From Novosphingobium resinovorum (lineage in GTDB: Bacteria; Pseudomonadota; Alphaproteobacteria; Sphingomonadales; Sphingomonadaceae): DNA of 64,000 nt. The notes beneath the pieces are model-generated. The model did not search any database. It was given only the letters and a program-made list of their open reading frames with translations, and was not told the DNA's origin. Every line of letters begins with the position of its first letter. Position 1 is the first letter of the stretch. A program made the translations under genes and the position numbers. Location: positions 2,294,001 through 2,358,000 of the forward strand of contig NZ_CP017075.1 of assembly GCF_001742225.1 (NCBI RefSeq). Direction: 5' to 3'. This document shows, piece by piece, positions 59,014 to 64,000 of this stretch.

Positions 59014-59639
59014 TCCGCAAGCCCATCTTCGACGCCGTCCGAATCATGCTCGGCCGATCCTTCACACAGGCGGAGGTCGATAAGCTCGACACGGCGATCG
59101 ACCTGTCGACCGGCGGCCTGCGCGGCGAGGTGGCGCCGGAGCCCGTTGCTCCCGCCCCGGCGGCTCCGTCGACCGCCCGCAAGCTCGGCGTGCCCGGCAG
59201 CGCCCTCATCAAGAAGTGGGAGGGGTGTGCCAAGCGCCTCGCCGACGGCACTTACGCCGCCTATCCCGACCCCGGCAGCGCGGACGGGAAACCATGGACG
59301 ATTGGCTGGGGCTCGACCGGCACGGACGTCAAAAAGGGCGTCGTGTGGACGCAAGCTCAGTGCGACGCCCGATTCGACGTGGACATCGTCAGCTACGTCA
59401 ATGAGGTCGCCGCCTTCCTCGGCAGCTCGCCCACGACCCAGAACCAGTTCGATGCGCTCGTCTCGTTCCACTACAACACGGGCAAGATCACGTCCTCGAC
59501 GCTCGGCAAGCTCCACAAGGCCGGCGACTTCGCCGGGGCGCAGGGCCAGTTCGGCAAGTGGATCTACAATGACGGCAAGCCGATGACCGGCCTCAAGAAC
59601 CGGCGCGCCGACGAGGCTGCGCTCTACGGGAGCAAGTAA
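59001..59639 (+). CDS. endolysin, GH24 lysozyme
   Basis: 212 residues from ATG 59001. After a helical N-terminal region and a Pro/Ala linker, the lysozyme domain has LIKKWEGCAKRL (Glu 74), AAYPDPGS (Asp 90) and WTIGWGSTG (Thr 100), the E-D-T triad of T4/P22-type lysozymes. It cleaves the glycan strands. No clear signal-anchor helix is present, so release by the holin is expected. Confidence 0.9.
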   Translation: MSTLIRKPIFDAVRIMLGRSFTQAEVDKLDTAIDLSTGGLRGEVAPEPVAPAPAAPSTARKLGVPGSALIKKWEGCAKRLADGTYAAYPDPGSADGKPWTIGWGSTGTDVKKGVVWTQAQCDARFDVDIVSYVNEVAAFLGSSPTTQNQFDALVSFHYNTGKITSSTLGKLHKAGDFAGAQGQFGKWIYNDGKPMTGLKNRRADEAALYGSK

Positions 59640-59643
59640 CCAG

Positions 59644-60009
59644 GTGGAAAACTTCTCCCTGTCCGACTGGCTCACCGCGCTCGGCTATACGGCGCTGGCG
59701 GCTATCGGCGGCCTGCTGGGTTACACCATGCGCGAGCACGACAAGGGCAACGAGCTGAGCGGGCGTCGCGCCTTCGTCGAGGCGGCATCGTCCGGATTCG
59801 TCGGGTTCATCGTCATGCTGATCTGCCGCGCGATCGGGCTCGATCCGCTGTGGTCGGCTCCGGCCGTGGGCATCTTCGGCTGGCTCGGCGCAAACGTGTC
59901 GATCCGGCTGCTGGAGCGGCTGGTGTACGAGAAGCTGGGGATCAAGCTGCGCGCCAATACCGAGGAGCGCATCACCGGGGGCAACGGAAACCAAGGAGAC
60001 CAGCCGTGA
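59644..60009 (+). CDS. holin
   Basis: 121 residues from GTG 59644, just after the endolysin. Three hydrophobic stretches (WLTALGYTALAAIGGLLGYT, ASSGFVGFIVMLICRAIGLD, APAVGIFGWLGANVSIRLL) and a basic polar C terminus. Size, topology and location fit a phage holin that permits endolysin release. Confidence 0.8.
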   Translation: MENFSLSDWLTALGYTALAAIGGLLGYTMREHDKGNELSGRRAFVEAASSGFVGFIVMLICRAIGLDPLWSAPAVGIFGWLGANVSIRLLERLVYEKLGIKLRANTEERITGGNGNQGDQP

Positions 60010-60386
60010 GTGTGCTGTTCGCAAAGTTCCGATCCGAGATCTTCGGGATGATCGGGGTGCTCGCTGTCTGCGGCGTCGGCGCCCTCATCGTCGCCTGGCT
60101 GCATATCCAGCGGCAGGACGACCAGATCTCCACGCAGGCCACGCAGATCACTGCCCTCGCCGATGCGAACAAAGGGTGGGTCATCTACATGAAGCGTCGC
60201 GACCAGCTGCGCGACGCGGAGCAGCGCAACACGCTGTTGCTGCAGGACAAGCTGACGCTGATCGAGGGCCAGAACGCCGCGAACGCCGCGCAACTCCAGA
60301 AGTTGAGGGATGAAAATGCCGAAGTCCGCGAATATCTGTCTCGCCCTATCCCTGCTGACCTGCGCCGCTTGCTCGACAAGAAGTGA
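60006..60386 (+). CDS. Rz-like inner-membrane spanin
   Basis: 126 residues from GTG 60006 (GTGA overlap with the holin stop). One N-terminal membrane helix (FGMIGVLAVCGVGALIVAWL) followed by a periplasmic coiled coil (LRDAEQRNTLLLQDKLTLIE). Rz proteins link to the outer-membrane spanin Rz1 and fuse the membranes in the last lysis step. Confidence 0.85.
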   Translation: MSVLFAKFRSEIFGMIGVLAVCGVGALIVAWLHIQRQDDQISTQATQITALADANKGWVIYMKRRDQLRDAEQRNTLLLQDKLTLIEGQNAANAAQLQKLRDENAEVREYLSRPIPADLRRLLDKK

Positions 60387-60603
60387 AGTCGCGTCTGCGC
60401 CGCCGCTCGCTTACGATGGTATTCCGGCCGGGTTGATGGAGCGGTGCACGGTGAAGGATGTGGACCTGGTCACGACCGGCGACATCGTCACCAGCCGCAA
60501 CGCCTACAAGGATGGATTCGAGAAGTGCGCGGCGAAGGTCGAAGCGATCCGCGCGCACGATGCGGAGGCGCGAGCGGTCTCAAGCGATCCCGCCAAACAG
60601 TAG
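60316..60603 (+). CDS. Rz1-like outer-membrane spanin lipoprotein
   Basis: 95 residues from ATG 60316 (GAGGG upstream), partly inside the Rz gene in another frame, the classical arrangement. The signal segment ICLALSLLTCAACSTRSE has Cys 19 as the probable lipid-bearing residue. It is longer than usual Rz1 and less Pro-rich. Confidence 0.8.
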   Translation: MPKSANICLALSLLTCAACSTRSEVASAPPLAYDGIPAGLMERCTVKDVDLVTTGDIVTSRNAYKDGFEKCAAKVEAIRAHDAEARAVSSDPAKQ

Positions 60604-60610
60604 CCGCGCA

Positions 60611-60817
60611 TCAGCTGGCAAAGCCGCGGAAAGGGATGCTCGTGCCATCGTTCCACGGCGACCGGACTCTAAACCCCTCCCAAGGTACCATCTTATGCTC
60701 GCCCGCATGTCCGCGCGGGCGCAGGCACAGCGAGCGCTTGTCCTCGCTCGGGATGCCGCAATGGTTCGAGCCCAGTAGGAAGCCCTCGCGAGGGAAGGAG
60801 TGAAGCTCGGCGCTCAC
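60611..60817 (-). CDS. small zinc-motif phage protein
   Basis: 68 residues from GTG 60817, overlapping the upstream stop (GTGA). NHCGIPSEDKRSLCLRPRGH then AGEHK is a C-x10-C-x5-H-x3-H pattern that could bind zinc, as in short phage proteins. A conserved basic-Trp tail follows (VPWEGFRVRSPW). Function unknown. Confidence 0.6.
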   Translation of the reverse strand: MSAELHSFPREGFLLGSNHCGIPSEDKRSLCLRPRGHAGEHKMVPWEGFRVRSPWNDGTSIPFRGFAS

Positions 60818-61077
60818 AGCGCCGCCCAGTCCAGTTCCGCGTCATCGAGCGCCTCATGCATGTCAGGGTCGGCGCCTTGGGCGCTCAGGCGCTTCCGCAC
60901 CGCTTCCGGATCTCCATCCTTCGGAAACCCGCGATCGGCCTTCGCGGCCTTCGCCAGCGCGCCGAGGAAGCCGCCGCGCTCAGTCTGCTCCAGCACCCAG
61001 CGTCCGAACGCCGCTGGCTCCGCCGGTGCGTCTTGGACGTTGATCCTGACATCATCGAGCTTGGGTAAGCTGGTCAT
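60814..61077 (-). CDS. small phage protein, possibly SOS-controlled
   Basis: 87 residues from ATG 61077 (AGAGGA seven bases upstream). FGRWVLEQTERGGFLGALAK, AAKADRGFPKDGDPEAVRKR and EALDDAELDWAAL read like a small YozE/SAM-like helical domain. Its likely promoter has a -10 TATGAT overlapped upstream by an SOS-type GTTC-N7-GTTC box, so DNA damage may induce it. Confidence 0.65.
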   Translation of the reverse strand: MTSLPKLDDVRINVQDAPAEPAAFGRWVLEQTERGGFLGALAKAAKADRGFPKDGDPEAVRKRLSAQGADPDMHEALDDAELDWAAL

Positions 61078-61110
61078 CGAAAAATCCTCTGTGCGAATCA
61101 TCATCGCTGG

Positions 61111-61135
61111 ATCATAGCATGTTCCATATTTGTTC
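61111..61135 (-). promoter_or_regulatory. alphaproteobacterial SOS (LexA) box and -10 element
   Basis: GTTCCATATTTGTTC (61121-61135) fits the alphaproteobacterial LexA consensus GTTC-N7-GTTC exactly. On the minus strand TATGAT (plus 61111-61116) is a good -10 for the leftward gene, with the box in the upstream spacer. The rightward gene at 61154 also faces it. Confidence 0.65.
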
Positions 61136-61153
61136 TCATATGGAGTTTGTGCG

Positions 61154-61393
61154 ATGGGCACTCCCAGCGATCCGTTCCCGCAGATCTTGAGCGCCGATCA
61201 GGTCCGATTCGAGATCGTGCGGGGCGTCCAGCAGATCCCGCGATCAGTGCAGCGCGACATGCTCGTGAAGGACCAGGACAAAGCCCGGCGCGCCCAAGAG
61301 GCAGCGGTTGCCGTCATCCATGCGCGCTTCGACAATCTGCAGGTGCGCAGCCCCGCTGCAGTCGGGAGCATATTCCAGGATCGATCACGATGA
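61154..61393 (+). CDS. hypothetical phage protein
   Basis: 79 residues from ATG 61154: SDPFPQILSADQVRFEIVRG, then a helical, charged C-terminal half (MLVKDQDKARRAQEAAVAVI). No family recognised. Faces the SOS-type box; overlaps the next gene by four bases. Confidence 0.55.
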   Translation: MGTPSDPFPQILSADQVRFEIVRGVQQIPRSVQRDMLVKDQDKARRAQEAAVAVIHARFDNLQVRSPAAVGSIFQDRSR

Positions 61394-61596
61394 CCTGCCG
61401 GATCTGCACTGCGAATGACGAAGAGGCGCTGATCGAGCAGATGGCCGAGGCGATGTGGCAGACGTACGAAACCAGCGACACGCACACTGAATGGGACCCG
61501 TGGGAGAAAGCAACGCCCTATTGGCGTAACATCATGCTCAACCATGCTCGCGCGTCGTTGCGGGTGTTGCGCCAGGCCGCCGCACCGCCCGTCTAG
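61390..61596 (+). CDS. small hypothetical phage protein
   Basis: 68 residues from ATG 61390 (ATGA overlap). CRICTANDEEALIEQMAEAM then WQTYETSDTHTEWDPWEKAT and a helical end (MLNHARASLRVLRQ). The W/D-rich stretch is like short phage proteins of unknown function. It converges with the gene on the other strand. Confidence 0.6.
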   Translation: MTCRICTANDEEALIEQMAEAMWQTYETSDTHTEWDPWEKATPYWRNIMLNHARASLRVLRQAAAPPV

Positions 61597-61859
61597 GTGT
61601 CCTCGTTCTCGCCCATCCAGATGTCGAGGACGCGCTGCAACGCTTCGAGCACCGCGGCGGGACTATCGAGCGGAAGCGCGACGTACGAACCTTCAAGTGC
61701 CCGCTCAATGTCGTCACCGGTAACGGGGCCGCCCACCATTCCGGTAAGCACTGTGGCCAGCGTCGCGACTTGCTCAATCGGGAGGGAAACACCAGCAGCA
61801 GCAACAGCCGCGCTGGCGTCTTCTTCGGTGGCGTGGCGGAGGTGTTCGATCGAGTCCAT
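61593..61859 (-). CDS. small hypothetical phage protein
   Basis: 88 residues from ATG 61859. Acidic and Ala/Val-rich: EDASAAVAAAGVSLPIEQVA, GDDIERALEGSYVALPLDSP, AVLEALQRVLDIWMGENED. No family recognised. Confidence 0.58.
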   Translation of the reverse strand: MDSIEHLRHATEEDASAAVAAAGVSLPIEQVATLATVLTGMVGGPVTGDDIERALEGSYVALPLDSPAAVLEALQRVLDIWMGENEDT

Positions 61860-61894
61860 GGCAGGCTCCTGAGTCGGAACCCGATGCTACGCCT

Positions 61895-61999
61895 CTATGC
61901 GAGGCGTGTCGCTCTCCCTCCCTCTGCGTCGGCGGGGTTGAGGGCGGGATCGAGGCGGCAAATCCAGAAGCCCGCCTCGCTCGGTGTGGCGGCAGTCAT
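61895..61999 (-). CDS. very small coupled phage protein
   Basis: 34 residues from ATG 61999, overlapping the upstream stop (ATGA) with AGGGAG eight bases before. The product starts MTAATPSEAGFWICRLDPAL. Only placement and ribosome site support it. Confidence 0.4.
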   Translation of the reverse strand: MTAATPSEAGFWICRLDPALNPADAEGGRATRLA

Positions 62000-62148
62000 T
62001 CCGATAACTCCCTCTCAGCTTGGTTGAGCGCCATGAAGACGCGCGACCAGACCGCCCTTTCCTCACTTTCCTGAGGCGCGGTAGCCACTTGACGGTACGC
62101 CTGTTCCGCAAGTTCAGTGATCTTCGCTGCGAACTCATCGCGGTTCAT
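61996..62148 (-). CDS. 50-residue phage protein
   Basis: From ATG 62148 with a strong AAGGAGG site and an ATGA overlap with the PAPS-reductase-like gene. The product MNRDEFAAKITELAEQAYRQ continues with a helical amphipathic sequence (VWSRVFMALNQAERELSE). Function unknown. Confidence 0.6.
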   Translation of the reverse strand: MNRDEFAAKITELAEQAYRQVATAPQESEERAVWSRVFMALNQAERELSE

Positions 62149-63083
62149 GCCGCCCTCCTTCCGCATCGGATCGAACTGTCCGACCCGCCGACGCCGCACT
62201 CGGCGTCGCTGTTGAAGTTGTCGCCAAGGTCGAGGAGCGGGCTGGTCAGCGCCGCTTTCTCGAGGTCGGCGTAGCTGTATTCGGTGGTGAAGGTGCCTCC
62301 GACGAGGCGTTCCATCTTCGATGGCCACAACGTGATTTCCGGCCTGCGGCGGATGCGGTGCAAGAGCACGTTGTAGCCCAGCGCGAAGCAGAAGGTGCAG
62401 TTGCCCTCCCATTCGTCCAAGCCAAGATCGAAACCCTGCGGCAACGTGGCGGCGGCAGTAGGCCCGAAGTCACGCTGAATTTGAACGGCATCGATCGGCT
62501 TCATGTTGCCGAACCAGAACCGGCGAACGTCCGCCTTGGTATCCCGCGCTTGGACCATGGGCATGACGTTGGCCCAAGGGTCTTTCGCCTCCTCGTTCTG
62601 CCTGTCCTTCTTGACCACGCGCCGGAGTTCGTCGGCGCGGAGGCCAATCACGTTAAGCCAGTGCGTGTAACCGAGGCTCGTCATGAAATCCGCGCACACC
62701 TGAACTTTGAGGTGCTGCGTACACCACCGCGAGTTCATGTTGGGCACCGATTTCTTGGAGCGGATGAGTGCTTCGAAGGGCTCGCCATGACGGGCCGCAC
62801 TGTTGAAACCGACTTCCTCGAAACGCTGCTCTACAGGAGTACGCTTCCGGCGGTCTCGCCATTCGAGCCATCGGATATTGACGCCCCAGCGGACGCCGCA
62901 TTCGTAGCCGAAGCGAAGCGTCTCCTCCAGTTCAGCGCCGGTGTTGCAGAACACCACATGTACGTCATCGGGCAGCTTTCCGCCATGCGCGTCGATGATC
63001 TGCTTGAGCATGTAGGCCGAGGTGCGTCCGAACGAGACGGAGATGACCGCCGGGCCTTGAATGCGGTAGGGGTTCTCATCCAT
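62145..63083 (-). CDS. phage PAPS-reductase-like (PP-loop) protein
   Basis: 312 residues from ATG 63083. The N-type PP-loop reads SVSFGRTSAYML, where most PAPS reductases and ATP pyrophosphatases have SGGKDS and phage relatives SGGRTS; the first Gly is Phe here. GGKLPDDVHVVFCNTGAELE, NSRWCTQHLKVQ and NCTFCFALG supply conserved cysteines. Phage members of this family are unassigned; proposed roles include sulfur transfer or DNA modification. It opens a leftward group of small genes near attR. Confidence 0.82.
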   Translation of the reverse strand: MDENPYRIQGPAVISVSFGRTSAYMLKQIIDAHGGKLPDDVHVVFCNTGAELEETLRFGYECGVRWGVNIRWLEWRDRRKRTPVEQRFEEVGFNSAARHGEPFEALIRSKKSVPNMNSRWCTQHLKVQVCADFMTSLGYTHWLNVIGLRADELRRVVKKDRQNEEAKDPWANVMPMVQARDTKADVRRFWFGNMKPIDAVQIQRDFGPTAAATLPQGFDLGLDEWEGNCTFCFALGYNVLLHRIRRRPEITLWPSKMERLVGGTFTTEYSYADLEKAALTSPLLDLGDNFNSDAECGVGGSDSSIRCGRRAA

Positions 63084-63085
63084 CC

Positions 63086-63319
63086 TCAACTCTCCTCTCG
63101 TTTGGTGGTGGGTGGGGTGGACCTGCACTCCAACTGCGCCCTCTCGACGACCCGCTGCAGGCGGGCGACGCGATCGGCCTTGACCTTGAGGATGAGCGTG
63201 CCTTCGGACAGGCCGGGATGCTGGGTGTGCGAGAAGTTGGCGCCGTCGAGATGGCGGCGAAAGATCTCCAGCTTCCACGCATCGATCACGATGCCCGCCG
63301 TCTTGGCGCCGAGCTTCAC
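63086..63319 (-). CDS. small hypothetical phage protein
   Basis: 77 residues from ATG 63319: GIVIDAWKLEIFRRHLDGAN, FSHTQHPGLSEGTLILKVKA and VARLQRVVERAQLECRSTP form a strand-helix-strand-helix pattern seen in short phage proteins (DUF-type). It lies 2 bp upstream of the PP-loop gene. Confidence 0.62.
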   Translation of the reverse strand: MKLGAKTAGIVIDAWKLEIFRRHLDGANFSHTQHPGLSEGTLILKVKADRVARLQRVVERAQLECRSTPPTTKREES

Positions 63320-63762
63320 TTGCCCAGCGCCTTATCGAGCAAGCGCCACGCATCGGCATGCGCGCCCGGCTCGTCATCCCAGTTGTCGGGACGCGCATCC
63401 CGGTCGACCGTGGCCAGTGCCGCCCGCAACTCCGCGCACTCAGCCTCGGCGCGCTCGGCCCGGTTGCGGTAGTCCTGCGCGTTCGGGTGCTCGGCTGTGG
63501 TGGCGCCACCATCCCCCGCGATAGCCGTCTCAGCCGCCACGATGGCCGCGGCGATCTCACCAGCGGTCACGAGGTGCTTGCCTGCCATGGCGTCGATGAT
63601 CGCCCGCTCCAGCGCCGTCGGCTGGTCATCGTGAGGGCATGGGTCTACAGAGAAGCCCGCGTGATCCTTGTACCCAGTGTCATCGCACTTGGCGCACTGA
63701 TGCAGCTGACCGGCCGAGGCGGTGGACACAGAATGGACACTCTGTGCTCGTTCGTTCTCCAT
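63316..63762 (-). CDS. hypothetical phage protein with a CxxC motif, next to attR
   Basis: 148 residues from ATG 63762. HQCAKCDDTGYKDHAGF and CPHDDQP can form a zinc site like those of DnaJ-type knuckles. A helix (AIIDAMAGKHLVTAGEIAAA) and a coiled coil (RNRAERAEAECAELRAALAT) follow. First gene of the leftward group at the right end. The candidate integrase arm repeats lie in its first codons. Confidence 0.62.
   Translation of the reverse strand: MENERAQSVHSVSTASAGQLHQCAKCDDTGYKDHAGFSVDPCPHDDQPTALERAIIDAMAGKHLVTAGEIAAAIVAAETAIAGDGGATTAEHPNAQDYRNRAERAEAECAELRAALATVDRDARPDNWDDEPGAHADAWRLLDKALGK
63723..63740. promoter_or_regulatory. candidate integrase arm-binding repeats, right
   Basis: TGGACAC at 63723-63729 and 63734-63740, separated by AGAA, with the same spacing and orientation as the pair at 17440-17457. 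It lies 81 bases left of attR. Confidence 0.55.
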
Positions 63763-63820
63763 TGAATCACGCTCCGTTCTTCTAGAAAAGGACGGAAATC
63801 GCGGGTAAATAGTGGCTTCC

Positions 63821-63872
63821 TCTCGTTTACACCGAGAGGGTCGGGGGTTCGAGCCCCTCACCGCCCACCATT
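63821..63872. repeat. attR: right copy of the 52-bp prophage direct repeat
   Basis: Identical to 17320-17371. It contains only the 3' half of tRNA-Val, with no acceptor or D arm before it, so it is not a tRNA gene. It marks the right prophage boundary. Confidence 0.95.
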
Positions 63873-63873
63873 T

Positions 63874-63899
63874 ATCCGGCAAATCAGCGGTTTCCGGAT
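63874..63899 (+). terminator. hairpin after attR, probably the original tRNA-Val terminator
   Basis: ATCCGG (63874-63879) pairs with CCGGAT (63894-63899), extended by AAA/TTT across one bulged C, seven-base loop. Without the prophage it would directly follow tRNA-Val. No T-run follows. Confidence 0.5.
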
Positions 63900-63975
63900 T
63901 GGTGAAAAAAATGCGCGAAATGCGATTGCACGGAGCGCCGTCCGCATGTAAACGCCGCGCCTGCCTGCAAGGCAT

Positions 63976-64000
63976 GCCGCTTTAGCTCAGTTGGTAGAGC
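63976..64000 (+). tRNA. tRNA gene, first 25 bases (probably tRNA-Thr)
   Basis: GCCGCTTTAGCTCAGTTGGT continuing AGAGC to the window end has the acceptor 5' strand and a complete D arm. The start GCCGCTT is typical of alphaproteobacterial tRNA-Thr, but the anticodon is outside the window. Confidence 0.7.

Noticed and set aside
56858..59251. Long minus-strand frame (797 codons) opposite the SGNH tail protein and endolysin
   Set aside because: Same reason: Arg-rich antisense frame over well-supported virion and lysis genes.
17294..63872. CRISPR array or insertion sequence in the prophage
   Set aside because: No regular direct repeats with unique spacers, no transposase-like protein, and no terminal inverted repeats with target duplication were seen.
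63821..63872. Second tRNA-Val gene at the right end
   Set aside because: Only the 3' half is present; the bases before it do not form an acceptor stem or D arm, so it is the attR copy.

Overview
This window looks like a GC-rich alphaproteobacterial chromosome, most likely a sphingomonad (Novosphingobium/Sphingobium type; inferred from gene content, GC level and protein style, not proven). It carries one apparently complete temperate prophage of about 46.5 kb with podovirus-type virion genes.

Region 1 (1-17293) is ordinary chromosome. It holds the end of a PHB-depolymerase-type esterase, a barstar-like inhibitor, a CYTH-CHAD protein, a small leftward cluster (LysR regulator, secreted alpha/beta hydrolase, a pyridoxamine-oxidase-like gene broken by an in-frame stop, an NTF2-like protein), a membrane diguanylate cyclase, an enoyl-CoA hydratase, YjbQ, a CDP-alcohol phosphatidyltransferase, a CHAP protein, wecB-wecC (UDP-ManNAcA synthesis) separated by a nested inverted-repeat element, a lipoprotein, dcd, a DoxX protein and an SLC13 transporter.

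Region 2 (17294-63872) is the prophage. It sits in the 3' half of a tRNA-Val(TAC) gene. A 52-bp direct repeat (17320-17371 and 63821-63872) marks attL and attR. The integrase stop codon lies inside attL, and paired TGGACAC repeats on both sides are candidate integrase arm sites. The immunity region is lambda-like: an S24 repressor, a YdaS/Cro-like gene, and leftward and rightward promoters that share CTAG-N5-CTAG operators. Two further leftward genes (DUF4760 and HIRAN) lie just downstream of the repressor, where rexAB lies in lambda. The leftward early operon (25351 to 17357) encodes a phage sliding clamp, a DNA adenine methylase, an ASCH-like protein, a Gp37/Gp68 (DUF5131) protein, many small proteins and the integrase. 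The rightward operon encodes regulators, a protein with a DnaA domain-IV-like C terminus, RusA, a replication protein gene with an internal five-unit 10-bp repeat array (candidate origin), and the terminase.

The late region (32470-60603) combines a Bordetella BPP-1-like head module (portal, Bbp19, scaffold, capsid, Bbp16 cement) with T7-like internal virion proteins (DUF2833, gp14-like, transglycosylase protein, 2060-residue injected protein), a T7-type fibre, an SGNH-hydrolase tail protein, and endolysin, holin, Rz and Rz1. Accessory genes in it include a Tad2 (anti-Thoeris, DUF2829) protein, an AT-rich membrane gene and an inverted pair of membrane genes. An 11-bp motif (GCGATTCAACG), with a TA-element usually 16 bp downstream and often a hairpin after it, recurs before five late genes and may be a phage-specific promoter. 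The right end (60611-63762) holds small accessory genes, a PAPS-reductase-like protein and an alphaproteobacterial SOS box.

Region 3 (63873-64000) returns to chromosome: the probable original tRNA-Val terminator hairpin, then the start of another tRNA gene.
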